Assembly: GCF_022605725.1 (NCBI RefSeq)
Contig: NC_065547.1
Location: 17,711,167-17,775,166, forward strand
Origin: Anthonomus grandis grandis
Taxonomy: Eukaryota > Arthropoda > Insecta > Coleoptera > Curculionidae
Reading direction: 5' to 3'
DNA length: 64,000 nucleotides
Each line of letters begins with the position of its first letter. Positions within the stretch are counted from its first letter, which is position 1. This document shows positions 22,331-34,699 of this stretch, one piece after another. The position numbers and the translations under genes were made by a program. The notes beneath the pieces were generated by a model. The model ran no database searches, had not been told where the DNA came from, and saw nothing but the letters and a program-made list of their open reading frames with translations.

Positions 22331-23529
22331 GATTGCTTTTTAATATCCTGCCAAAGAGTTAAACTCTAGCTATATATAACTTAGTTTATATTTTGTCTCA
22401 TTTTTTTAATTCATTCCATTGAGAAATATTTAGCATACATACGATGTAGCATGTATAGGATTATTACATTTTTTTGGATATTGCTATGTCAATGTGAAAA
22501 AATATTTTTTTATAAAAAAGCTAAAAAGCATTATTTATATTTTCACTTTATTCCCAATTTAAAATTCTAAATAGTGAGTACAATAGATAAAAATCTCCAT
22601 TTGATCAATTATATGTGTGTGATGTCTGAATATTAGTGAAAGAACTAAGGTTAGTCTTGTTGCAGCTTAAAATTTAGAGACGGATGTTAATCATATTCTT
22701 TAACTAATGTAACAGTACACCCTCAAAAATCTGAAGAGAACTATATACGACTTCAAGCACTAAAAATAAATTAAATATTATTCGAAATATTGACCAGAAA
22801 CAAATAGTTTTCTTCATCATTTGACCCACAAAATACCGCATCTAATTTATAATCCACAAGAATAGTTTTGTATTTCAGTTCTTTGACTATTGAATTCTTA
22901 TAGAGTGAACGGAAAAAAAGAGGTATTTTATATTTCAAAATACGGCTCCGGATTTTTGTTACCTTTAGGTGAATAAAAGCACTTCAATTTTCGATTTATT
23001 AGTTCCGTTTTTAAAATATAGAATCTAGTCAAAACATTTAATTAATTTTGACCTTATTTTTTACCTTAATTGACTTGATTTGCTATGAAACAATTTTTTT
23101 TTCGTATCGAATCATGAGAATTAAAATCTATTTTTTTACCGTTTTTCACACTTATTTATAGGCATAGATTAAATAAAAGCGACCTGATCTGGCGCATTTT
23201 TTTCCTTCAAGAGTTGACATACAGAAATCTGAAATTTTCCAATTTTTTGTTAAAAATATACCATCAATCAAAATCAGTAAAAATTCTGCCACCGAAGGGC
23301 CCCTACAATTGGAAATTTGTAAAATACTAAACTAACTGACTATTTACTCCAAAAATATTTTATAAGCTAATTTTTATTTTTTAATAGTGGATGATGATAA
23401 ATAGGGCAATAAATTAAATAAAATATTAGTGTAACGTTATCTTTTATTGCCTACCAGATAATACCAAAACCAATTTATCTCAATTAAGTCATTTCCTCAT
23501 TTAAAAAGGTTTAAAGCGGAGCCAAGACA
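22331..23529. other. AT-rich sequence, nothing recognised
   Basis: There are no supported features in this stretch. Confidence 0.4.
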
Positions 23530-23851
23530 TTGACCCTCTGCACCACCTCCGAACCAAGGTGACTCCGATGACTGTCTAACGCTGACCTACTTTTTTACTT
23601 TTTCCATTCTTTAATCATCATTTCCTGTACCCCACTGACCTAAGAAAGCACCTCGACTGATTCAAAACCGAAGAAAGAAGAAAAAGAACCACCAGAGCGG
23701 TGTCTCTTGCGGTAAACGGTTTCGCTTATGATCGTCAGTAATCCGACGGTTTTAAAGTGTTGATACAAATCGCGATTTTATGAAGTGCGAGTTTCAAGTG
23801 ACCTGGAAGTGCTTAGATCAAATGAGTGTGTGGACTGTTTGACAGATCCAG
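23530..23851 (+). promoter_or_regulatory. Candidate promoter and noncoding first exon of the FAR gene
   Basis: This GC-richer island contains TCAGT at 23735-23739, the arthropod initiator motif. It ends in CCAG|GTAAAG at 23851/23852, a plausible splice donor. The coding FAR exon at 36018 begins with a splice acceptor upstream of its ATG, so a noncoding first exon must exist somewhere upstream. This block is the nearest good candidate and 3785-4143 is a second. No direct link is visible in the DNA. Confidence 0.35.
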
Positions 23852-24119
23852 GTAAAGAAACAGCAATTTTTGCTTTTTTTTTAATGTTGCTTTGATAAAC
23901 GATTATGCATATCAGTGAACTTAATTTTTAACTATTAATTAAACCTTATTCAAATCACAGTCCAAATAACATACTAACATCTGAAAAAAAATAGCAGAAA
24001 GATATGCGAACTCTCTCAAGATTTTTAATGAAAACGTACTATTTTTGATTAACAAGCACGCTCCAGTATAATTTAAAAAAAATGAAGATATGCCGTTTTC
24101 GTTAATATTATCAGGAACT

Positions 24120-25345
24120 TATACAAAGCATGCAATCATTCGCAATTGAAAATGGCAAAAAATTCTGGTCTGATATGAAAAAACTAAATCTATTTTATTA
24201 CGTCTCTTAAAATTCCTTCTGAACTGGCGGATCCCGTTGCCCTTAATATCAAGCTGAGTGCAATAATGTAACCGATAGTACTTCTACAGAAAAACTATTA
24301 TTCTATGAACAAAACAAGCACCTTAGATATACTAACGAGCTAAATTTAAATTGTATTGATGAAGCATTTCCATATATATATGAATATGAATTCCAATAAA
24401 AGACCTTAAGCTTTGTCTGGCATTTTGTATAAAGCCTGTTATAAATATAATAAATTCATATATTATAGAAAATGTATATCACTTTATTTGGAAACAATCT
24501 ATAATCAAGCCTATTGCAAAAATATGTAACCCCGCAAGATTTAATGAGTTGAGACCAATTAGCATATTGCACAGTATGCAAATGATTAACAGATGGTATC
24601 AATACATTTGCAAAAAGTCACAACTTAAAATTAAAGCCTTCAAAGTGGTCAACTATATTTTTTGGTGGAATAAAACAGAAACTTCAAAGAATATCCGAAA
24701 AGTTTGTCGCCAAACTAAATGATATATCTCTACCAATTGTTACTGAAGTTAAGAATCTGGGTGTTACTTTTAACAGTGAACTATCATTTCAAGCTCACGT
24801 GAAATATGAATTGAGTATTGCCTACATTAGGTTGAGGAGACTATGGAATATTAAAAAGCATATACCACCAAAAACAAAGTATTTTTTATGCAACAGTTTG
24901 GTTGTGTCGATTAGGGACTTCTTCTTTAACAGCAGATTTGGCAGAATCGATTTAAGAATTACAAAATTCTTGTTTACGATTTTCATTTGACATACAGAGA
25001 TCACATTACTCCTTATTTAAACTTTTCATTCTAACAATGAAGAACAGACGAAAACATCACTTAACAAGTTTTATATATAAGATTTTAAATACAAGTCAAC
25101 CGATATACCTATTTATTATCACAGATTATTTTATCAAAATCAATACATTCACGATCAATACACGATATTTAAATAAGTTTTCTATTCTACAACATATAAC
25201 ATCAAATTTTCAGGAATCCTTTAGTTTTATAGGGGTTAAATTATGGAATGAAATACCAGATGAAATTAAAAATTTTCCCTTAAATAAATTTACAAAGGCC
25301 ATTAAAAAAGAATTGGGTTTTAATCAGAGGGGTGGCGCATAAATT
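24120..25345 (+). pseudogene. LINE reverse transcriptase fragment with intact C-terminal end
   Basis: Broken plus frames show NGKKFWSDMKKLN near 24150, IWKQSIIKPIAKI and RFNELRPISILHSMQ near 24490-24580 (RT fingers and motif 1), then YELSIAYIRLRRLW near 24800. The C-terminal frame 25037-25342 has the common LINE ending FSFIGVKLWNEIPDEIKNF. The RT core between 24600 and 24790 is mostly deleted. Confidence 0.6.
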
Positions 25346-26684
25346 TTGAAAGTATAAATTAAAAAGAAAAAAGTGTAAGTATAAATATGTACATATTTTT
25401 CAAATATATACATAATTATATACATATTTTTCTTAATAAATACCTTTTTCAAAGACCTGTTATACTATTTTTATAAATTCATGATTACGTTTGATTTCTT
25501 CAGATCAGTCTGTTTTGACAACTGTCTGCGGCCTATTCAATTTTTATTTCAAAATAATATATCAAAGTTAGTTATTTTGAGTTGCCAGTGGCTTCTTGTA
25601 TCCGATTTTCTTTCGAAGACATCTTCGAAACGTCAAATTTGTAATTTGATAAAGCCATTTTGTAAATGAGAAAAACTGACTTTTAAAATATCATAGAAAA
25701 GACATCAGTTTGATATTGGATCAAATCAATAAAAGTGGAAAATGACAGTTATAACGTTAAATAAATATTTTATTTTTAAAATCTAAAATCATGAACATAT
25801 TATAAATTACACACCAATTCGCTCCTAGGGACGAAAGTACCTATTAGTTCTGGTAGATGAAAACTAAACAAAAAAAAAAACAATTTCAAAAATTAAAAAA
25901 AAATTTAAAAATCCTTATTTTCTCTAAAATCAGATTTTTTTGAAACCTAAACTCTTTTGTAAAAATCTATTTTTTTAAACCTAGATATTATTCATTTTCA
26001 ACGAAAACAAATTTTCGATCATCAATCCTCCTTCCAAAATAAATAAAAATACATTATCAATCAATTTATACTTAAAAAGAACTTAACTGCTATACAGTCT
26101 TTATTACCCAATTAAAACGAGAAGAAACGCCTTCTCCACTTCGAATAATTATCTACATGGCCCCGGAGAAATTCTTTCTAATCCGGAGGTCTTTGTCTCG
26201 GTCAAGGCCCTGATGGAACGGCATTTTAGTATTCAGCTCGTGATTGCTTGCTTCTGTTCATTAGGATGCATTGTTTTAAAGAGAAAATAATGAGAAATTC
26301 TGATATATACTCTTAGCATACTATAGAAAGAGAGAACCTTTTATATAGACATCTTTTTATCTTTACGATAATAATCCTACAGTCCTAACTAACCTAATCC
26401 TAACTAACTCCAAAGCTCAAAAGTGCCTAAACCTAGTTATTTAACAGTAATTTTCATCTGCGGTGGGTGTACAGTTCTCGATTAATTATTGTCGTGTTTT
26501 GGCACCATTTTCCACCTCATCATCATCATTATCGCATTCTGGTAAAATATTCTCCGGTTCGAAAATCAATTTTAATTCGAGGCTGCATGGGCTTATCAGA
26601 TTAGTTATTCAAACTAGTTGAAGTTTAGCGGTCTCCACAGTTAATTAATTGCGTTTTGAACATTCTTAGTATGATGTTAGTGTA
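25346..26684. other. Noncoding stretch with a small GC-richer block
   Basis: No gene is seen. At about 26150-26260 the composition is noticeably less AT-rich (for example CATGGCCCCGGAGAAATTC). It could be a conserved regulatory block, but there is no other evidence for it. Confidence 0.35.
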
Positions 26685-27716
26685 CAGGGTGTCCCAAATT
26701 CGAGGGTGACCATTGGAATCTCAGAAACCGTAAAAGTTACAGGGTATGTTAAATGAAGGCAAAGTTGCGCAATTTGGAGCTTAATAAAATGACGGTTAAA
26801 AAAATTTAAAATTCCGGATACTTCCGGAGTTATCCGAAAAAAATCGAAAATTGTCAAAATCGTTTTTAACTTCTACCGACTTTATTTAAAGAGACATTGG
26901 AAACCTAAAAACAGTTTTTCATTGCCACTTTTTATGTCCTACAACATGACGCAAAAAAAAATTAATCCGACGTTTCGTTCTTTTTCAATGATCATCAATT
27001 TTATTTTTTCTTACGGGCGCCATATTGGATTTTTTAATTTTTAAAAACTAATTTTAATTGCCTTTAAAATGAGGTATCGCACATGCATGTCCGATTACTC
27101 CTTCTAGTACTTCCCATAAGAAATTCATGCAATGGGATTTCCAAATAAATTGATTTTATATAAGCTAAAGTTATAAAATACGCTGTATTTGATATAGTTT
27201 TTTTAAAACAATTCAATGAAAATGTATCACTTGAATACAGGGTATTTCATAATTTTGGTTCATATATAAAACAGAGTTGATAATAATTTCGCGAGATAAA
27301 CTTGTTAACAAATCCCATTGAGTTCTTATGGGAAGTACTAGAAAGACTAATCGGACGTATAATTGCGATACCGACATTTTTAAGGTAATTAAAATTACTT
27401 TTTAAAAATGAGAAAATCCAATATGGCGCCCATAACAAAAAAAAAGTTGATGATCGAAAAAAAAACGAAACGTGTTGAAGAGCATGAAAAGTGACAATAA
27501 AAAACTGTTTTTAGTTTTCCGATATCCCTTTAAATAAAGTCGGTAGAAGGTACAAACGATTTTGACAAATTTCGGTTTTTTTGGATATCTCCGGAAGTGT
27601 CCGGAATTTTAAAATTTTTTAAACGCCATTTTATTAAGCTCCAAATTGCGCAACTTTGCCTCCATTTAACCGACCCCGTAACTTTTACGGTTTCCGAGAT
27701 CCTAATGGTCACCCTG
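26685..27716. mobile_element. Second foldback element, CAGGGTG ends
   Basis: The left arm from 26703 to about 27160 pairs with about 27270-27715 in inverted orientation, with clear but imperfect identity. Shared phrases include CAAATTGCGCAACTTTGCC, CCAATATGGCGCC and GTACTTCCCATAAGAA. The left end CAGGGTGTCCCAAATTCG is flanked by TA, and the right end is ...GTCACCCTG then TA, immediately followed by another CAGGGTGTCC. There is no coding capacity; frames within the arms are accidental. Confidence 0.8.
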
Positions 27717-27719
27717 TAC

Positions 27720-28465
27720 AGGGTGTCCTCTAAAAGATAATCTTTCATCAGAGCCTACAGGGTCATCGAAATGATGTATATTTAACATATATTTTTACAC
27801 CTTTTTTCTATGATATTTTTATAATTTTTTTGATTGGTGCTTAAAGGATGTTCAGAATGTTAATACTGACGTGTAGTTTTTATAAAATTCAATTTAAAGA
27901 GATAAATCTTTTTTATCTACATACAATATACAGATATTGATTGCCACATTTTTATAAGAAACTCCCATATATTTTACTAAGGACTTCTATTTACTTAGAT
28001 CACAATTTTATATAAAAAATGTTTCTTTCAAAGTTAGTATCCATTTACAATGTCGTACGAAAGAAAAACCTATTCAATTCCTATTGAAACCTTGGTTTGT
28101 TTGTTTTTTTTATGCACTCAAGTATAAAAAAGTCCTAATAATTTTCCTAGATTGTATCAGAAAAAAAATCCTAGTTTGTTTCCTGATACACTTTTATACA
28201 GGATGTTCCAAATTACAGTGTCCCAACTTTAACGGCGCGTTTAGTGTTCAGAAAAGCCTTATTTTTTTTATATTTATTTTAAGGTTTAAAGATTTTGATG
28301 AACTTTTTGATCTGAAATATTTTTTATATTTTACAATACACTGCTTTTTCTGGAAACAAAAATTATTTTTTAAGCCCTCATTCAGCTTAAAGCAAATTTG
28401 ATTCTTTTTGATTCTTCGTACGATGCAAGGTTTTCGAGTAGAAAAATAAAAATAATCTCCTGCAT
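27720..28465. other. AT-rich sequence, nothing recognised
   Basis: The 105-codon frame at 28084-28401 is low-complexity F/K/L/I-rich sequence with no family resemblance. Confidence 0.4.
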
Positions 28466-28469
28466 GTTC

Positions 28470-29040
28470 TATATATCAGTTTACACGGAAATAAAGAGTT
28501 TTCTTGTAGAATGTCTGGGACAGAAACTCACAATTCAATCAATCAAATCAAAATGATTGATTTATTTCCATCCATTGGAAGAGTACACTATAGCAATAAC
28601 GGTTGAATATCCGAATGATTATTAGTATAATTTTATTGAAGCCAGCTGAATTCCTGAATATCTTGCATATGTTGGAATCTTGAGCTCTATTAATGCTAAT
28701 TAGCCAAAGACCTAAATCATTTGTAAGAAAAAGAAAACTAAATGTTAGTTATGCCAAAATGTAAAACATCTTACATAAGACTCATGATGGATCATTAGAA
28801 TTTCACAGAAAGTTCCCAAAGTCAAAGGGAATTAACGAAAAGTCAATGAAGTGCCCTTGTCTCATGGATTTCATGTCTTTGATCAAGCTGTAAAGCGTAA
28901 ATAGACTTTAAGGTCCTGACATGAACTAGAAGTTCACATAAGGATCCTGATTAAGTCCTTACCTAGAGTTATCAGATGCTAAAAAACTTAAAAATAGCAA
29001 TAAGTCACCTTGGACTAGGTCTAAAAACAAAAAGCAGAGA
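28470..29040. repeat. Dispersed repeat family, copy 2
   Basis: This stretch resembles 5530-6010 in the same order and orientation, with an internal insertion near 28640-28790. Shared blocks include AAGAGTTTTCTTG, TCAAAGGGAATT, GTCAATGAAGTG and CCTAGAGTTATCAGA. Confidence 0.6.
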
Positions 29041-30919
29041 ATCAAATTTTCATCAATGATAAGCGACAATACGAAACAAGCCAAGTCGAGTTTAATATAA
29101 AAAATGCCATGCTCTAAATCAAAATTCTGTTGGCACTTTTCCTACCAAAAATTTACGAAACAATAAGACCCACTCAGTATTATCTCTCCTCCTCATTTCT
29201 ATATTGCTACACAGACCAATGGGTGCTAAACAATATTACACAAAAATAAATCTCCTATATCATATAATATGTGTTATTCAAAAGAATTTCCATAAATACG
29301 CCCAAAATTTATACCAGAAAAACCACAAATTTTTTGTAATAGCACAGAATAATAGTTGTTCAGTATAAATTTAATGGTAGTCATACGATTTACTAGCACT
29401 TCAAACGCTCGTAAGTTTTCTTTTACAAAAACAATTTTTGATTTATTCGAATTGTTTCCAGGTAATTCGCAGTTTATGATAGTTTTGCTTGTTTTAAAAG
29501 TCTTTCTGTAGGTTGCTTTGTTTGAGTTTAGATGTTGAAGTTCGAAGAGAAAACAAAGTCAAGTTTGTATATATTGTATACGTGACCTATATAATAGTAA
29601 GTAATAATTTTTTTTTATTATTTATAAATATTTTTTTGTTGACTTTTAGGTGAAGTCATTACTTTTTTAAGTGAGTAAAAACTTAAAAAAATTATTAAAC
29701 GAATAAGCATTTTTTGTTTAAAAAGTTGCATAAAAAATCTACTAGACTACTGTCCTGTCGTTCCTCAGAAGTTGTTCAACAATGCTCCATAAATAGATGC
29801 GCGCGCCTCTAACATAACTCCTTCATATGCATGTAACAATGCAGGGCCGTACTTAAAACTAATTAGGCTACGTCACAGTTATTTCTAATTATATTGAAAA
29901 AATTAATGTGGATTTTTTATGATTGTTTTATATCATCTCCAGTTTAATTTTGTTTAGTTTAGTTTAATTTTGTAAAATTTACATAAAAATATGGGAATTT
30001 TCATTTAGAATTGGCTTATGTCAATAGGAAACTACCAATTTTTTATTAAATAATAATATTATAATTCAATTTATTTATCCACCAAAAAAGACAAATGTAC
30101 CTGGGCTGTAGTCATCACTTAACTCACGGAATATCTAAAGACCCAATAACCTAATTATTTTTTCAAGTTATTTAAATTTCACGCGGTCGCCGTTTAAATG
30201 TTGATTTAAAAATCGAAATTTGTCTCGAGTAACGGTTTGTGCGTACATAAACTTTCGTTTCTTTTATTGTCTTAAGTCTTGTTGATGTATAGCTTATAGT
30301 AGAAATAGAGATATTCATAATTCTTAACTAAAATTACTTACTTTACTTACATTTACATTCTTAATAACACCTAAAACAAGTATTTTTTAAAATACTTTGT
30401 AAGTTAATATATTTTTAGTTCCTGAGTAAAATTCTAAGGAATTTGATTAATTAGATGCTATACTTGTAAAAACAGTTTTCGGAATATAAGCGTTTAAATG
30501 ATTTGTTTTTGCTTAATTTTAAAGTTGTAAAGCAAAATGTTAAAATACTGTCGGATGTGAATTGATGAGTATTAATTCTTAATATGTATAGTATTTGACT
30601 ATTGATAAAAACTCAAAATAAATATTCTTGCCTGGCGTCAGCTAACTCTTAACGTAAAAATTATAGTTTTTAAAATGATGGATGGGTGTCATCCTAGAAA
30701 AATTAAATATTATGTCGCCACTAGGATTTAAAAACAAATAGAACGAGCTTACCTACTTTACACAACAAACACATCTTTTTTACTTATCAATGCCATATGA
30801 ATACTAACTAAAGTAAATGCTTATAAAATTAATTAAGAGAGCGAAGCAAATGCTTCATAAAAACACGTGAATGCTGAGTGAAACGAGTGAATAAATTATA
30901 TAAAATAAAGCTTCACGTA
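29041..30919. other. AT-rich sequence, nothing recognised
   Basis: I find no supported features. Confidence 0.4.
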
Positions 30920-33900
30920 AAGTCCAGTTTAGAGATTTATTAGAATCTTTGATGTGCCGCGAATAGTCCGTGTGCCGGTGTTGCTTGTATTGTCACATGG
31001 AATGCATGTTTAAATCGCAAAATTGTATGTGGAAAGAATCACAAAGTAATATTCTAAGCGATACTTAATTATTGCATTAAATAAATAAATGCCTTGAATA
31101 TTTTTTTAAAATTTATATATTTGATTCATAAAATTTGACTACAGACGCCCACGTACTATTTTGTTAGACGTCTGACCTCAGTCCCAGCCACTCAAGTGTG
31201 AAAAGTTGCACAGATCCGACCTTAAAATTTATTTGTATTTAAAATTTTATTATTCGGGATTTGGTTTTAGTTTTATAAAGCTAGAAATTCAGGATAGGTG
31301 ATAGCAAGATAATATTTAATTTAAAGATAAGATTTAAGTACGTAAAAACACTTTAACCAAAAATTTTAATTTAATAAGTTTAGCGCCATCAGTGTTTATA
31401 ATAAGTGATGAGAGAATAGGAGTATAAATTACTTAGGCCCATTTATTCTGTGGATTAAGACATTAAATATTTACTTTTTGGCGCAAAAGGGTAAAATGTT
31501 TTGATTTGTCTTCAAATTGTATGTCCTTTATTATTGCTTTTTTTTATTTATACATATTATGATATGTTATTATAACTTACACATGAAAACCCCATCTCTA
31601 TATTTAGTACCAACGTCTTTTGATAAAAAATAATTATGTAGTCAGAAAAGTGGAAGTATATTTTTTTAAATAAACTTTTACATTAAAAACCATCTAGCTG
31701 TCGATATCTTATGCGTGTAAAAGACACAAGGTTTACTTATAAAAAATACACCTTTTGCATTCTGAATGTAATATTTATTAATTTGTTTGCCTCATATTTA
31801 GTTATTGTGCATAATAGGAGAGATTAGATGAAAATTAACAAAAATAAATGCTTATAAAAAAACTTACTTCTAAAAAAAAAATCTTCCCCAAAGAGTTGAT
31901 ACAATTTTCTAAACTCTGTTTTTTTGCCTTTTTTCTTTAGTAGTTCCTTCCATTAAGGAAGGAAACAGTTTCTCTGTTGCTGCTGTGGATTCCAACTTCA
32001 TCTGGCACTGAAGCATATGGATACTAAAACATATTTAAAAGTATACACGAGTAGCATAAATAATTTTTAAATTTAATTAATAATAAATTTACATTAATTT
32101 TTGTTGAAATAATTACAACTCATATGTAAAACAGCCTTTTTTCTTCCAGTGATTTATGAAATAAATAATCTTGCCTCTTTGGGATAGAACAAATGTGGTA
32201 GGTTTGGCAGTAACTGTACAAAAAAAAATTAAACTGGTTTTATAGTGTCTCTGTAGGATAAATTATGGACAAAAAACTGTAAAAAACTAAATTTTAAACT
32301 TGTTTTCTTAATAAAAACAGTGTTTTTCTTACCATAGCAAAAAAGGGTTTTTTTCCAGAAAATGGACATCATACATCAATCATAAATGTATCATACCATT
32401 TTTCGTCTAAATAATATATGGAACTTTCCTCCTCTCAAAATTTTTTACTGGAGAAAGAAGCAGTTTTTATAGTGTCGCTGAATGACAACAGGGCAGTAAA
32501 CTGAAAAAAACAAAACTTTAAATTTATTTATTTAATAAAAATATGGTTTTTTTACTATGGCAAAAAAGGGACTTTTTCCAAGAGAATGGAAATCATACAT
32601 CAGTCATAAATGTATCATACCATGTTTCATCTAAATAATATACGGATCTTTCTTCCTCCCAAAATTTTTCAATTTTCTCCAAATATTTTATACGCCACCT
32701 GACAATTCTAGTACTTTCCATTACGGCAGCCCTTTTGTTAACCATCTTAAGCTTTAGTCCAAGTTTTATCACGTATCTCCGCAAGGTTGAGACTTAGAAA
32801 TGTGTGTCCCTTGCCAATAAGGTGTCCTTAACCATCTCTATGGTCAGAACCTTATTGTTTGTGTATTTAGAATACACAACTTTCCTTAGCAATTTGGCAA
32901 TATCCGTGCCAAGTCCCTTTAATTGTCCTGCATCTTTCTTTTTTTTCTAGCTTTAGCCCCCTTTTTTACAAAATAGCATATTGTACTATAGGGAACCCCT
33001 GTTAAAAACGCTGTTTTTTGCAAAGCACTACCTTTATTTTGTGAACTGAGGATCATTCCTTAGATTATTATAGACATTTAAATAAATTTGTTTGGCCTCT
33101 GTACTTAAACAATTAAATTTTAAAACTGCTTGATTTTCCCCTGTAGCTTCTACTTCCCTTACTCTAGAAAATTAACTATCAGAACTATGTGAGTCTAAAT
33201 CACTGTGCAGATCACTCTTTTTGTTTTCATCACAAATATTACTGTCTTTCTTGTGCACCCACGGTCTCCATAAAACCGCCCCAACACTTTCCTGTTCATT
33301 TGCCAAATTTTCCTACCTACTTTCCCAGTGTCGAAACATTTTAAGGTCATTAGCTATAATACCAAAACAAATCCACAAACACAAATAAAAAAGACACACT
33401 TCCTCAAAGTAAAAACTGCACAAAATTTAGACGAATACAAGCCAAACTCTTTCATAAACGTGTTAAAAGCAAAACCGGCAAAACCCATCAAATAATAATC
33501 CCACATAATCCCCCTCGCAACTATTAAAGGTGATAGACCCATCCAACAGAACTATTTTAAAGGCGATAGACCCATCCTTAAAGATCTCCTTAAAAACAAG
33601 ACGAAAGTAATACAAAAACAGCCCAAAAATTTATCTGGGTATGGCCCCGTAATCCTCAAAATCAGTGGGATAGAGAGATACGCAATCACTTGCACAGCCT
33701 AAAGTAGGAATCGCCAGAACGCAGGTGTTTTATCTTTGTTTATTAGACTGGCTAAAAAGAGGTAACAAGTCAGTGAGTTCTGTGAGTGTTTAAAATGTTT
33801 TGTATTGTAAGATGCTTCGATTTTAGTCCGCGGTTAATTTTTTGATATTATTTCCTTTCTAAAAATAGACATTTTCGAAAGAAAAATTAAAAATAGTGTA

Positions 33901-34072
33901 AAACATGGGGTTTTACGCCTATTTAAAATGATTTCATAGAAAAAAAATTATATAAAATTTTGACATTTAAACATGTATATCATGCGACAATAAATACGAC
34001 ATAGGCGCACGGACCATTTAGTGCAGCATCTGCGACACATCAAAGATTCTAATAAATCTCTGAACTGGACTT
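30920..34072 (-). mobile_element. TIR DNA transposon flanked by TA (IS630/Tc1/mariner-like), degenerate
   Basis: AAGTCCAGTTTAGAGATTTA at 30920 is matched in inverted orientation by the end at 34072, with TA on both outer sides. The similarity runs inward about 120 bp (for example CATGTTTAAAT at about 31007 and its mirror near 33970). Inside on the minus strand is a decayed transposase (32590-33330). A local duplication repeats 32370-32450 at 32580-32660. Confidence 0.65.
32590..33330 (-). pseudogene. Decayed transposase with YLDETW motif
   Basis: The minus frame 32593-32784 reads RIVRWRIKYLEKIEKFWEEE and then RSVYYLDETWYDTFMTD. The YLDETW block is the first catalytic-Asp motif of IS630/Tc1-type enzymes. 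Upstream, in broken frames, are VVYSKYTNNKVLTIEMVKDT and NQAVLKFNCLSTEAKQIYLN, probably the DNA-binding part. The catalytic C-terminal half is not recognisable. Confidence 0.5.
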
Positions 34073-34369
34073 TACTTCCTTACCCCGAATACGGACGTTG
34101 TCATTCTTTTCTTCATCTCCATGAACAAGTACATCATTCAGCCTTCAAAATCTGGATCCTGCAGGGCCTTGGTACAAGCTACAATTATGTCTGAAAATTT
34201 AGCCAGTGTCACCTGACAACAATATTCTAGTATGGATCGAAATTATTAATAATATCGCATTATCAATATTCTCGTAAGCGTCGTTTTAGCACTGCTCGAC
34301 TATTTATATTTCTCTTTCCATTGACAACAATTTATTGTCAGACTTTTTTACGTCCGTATCAACGGGTTC

Positions 34370-34690
34370 TCGAAAAGGTGTCATACGCCTTCTATTATAT
34401 TACTTCTATAACCCTGATCAGCGATTAAAACGGCAGTCTCTGCTATGCCAGATGTCTTCCTTACGAATTTTTCCACATTCGGCTGCCATGTTTTGAACCA
34501 GACCAGTTCACATCCACGCTGGTAAAAGAGGTACTTTACATTACACGTTTAAGTTGCTTCATTTATCCATTCGTCTTCATGTTCAGGTTTCTTTCTCTTG
34601 ACGTGTGCACAGAGTAGTGCTCCAAGAGCAGTCGGAAATCTAAACTTTCTTACCCACAGGTCTAACGATTGACCTAATGATTTTTTTTTC
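34370..34690 (-). pseudogene. PIF/Harbinger-like transposase relic
   Basis: On the minus strand FRFPTALGALLCAHVKRKK and PEHEDEWINEAT near 34560-34660, then CNVKYLFYQRGCELVWFKTW, resemble the FPxxxGxIDGTHIxIxxP and NRKGYHSINxQ blocks of Harbinger transposases (HARBI1-like). The catalytic GxxDGTH has been lost (LGALLCAH). It is a short relic. Confidence 0.4.
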
Positions 34691-34699
34691 TGCCATTTG

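Noticed and set aside
28084..28401. 105-codon plus frame
   Set aside because: It is F/L/K/I-rich low-complexity sequence from AT-rich DNA.
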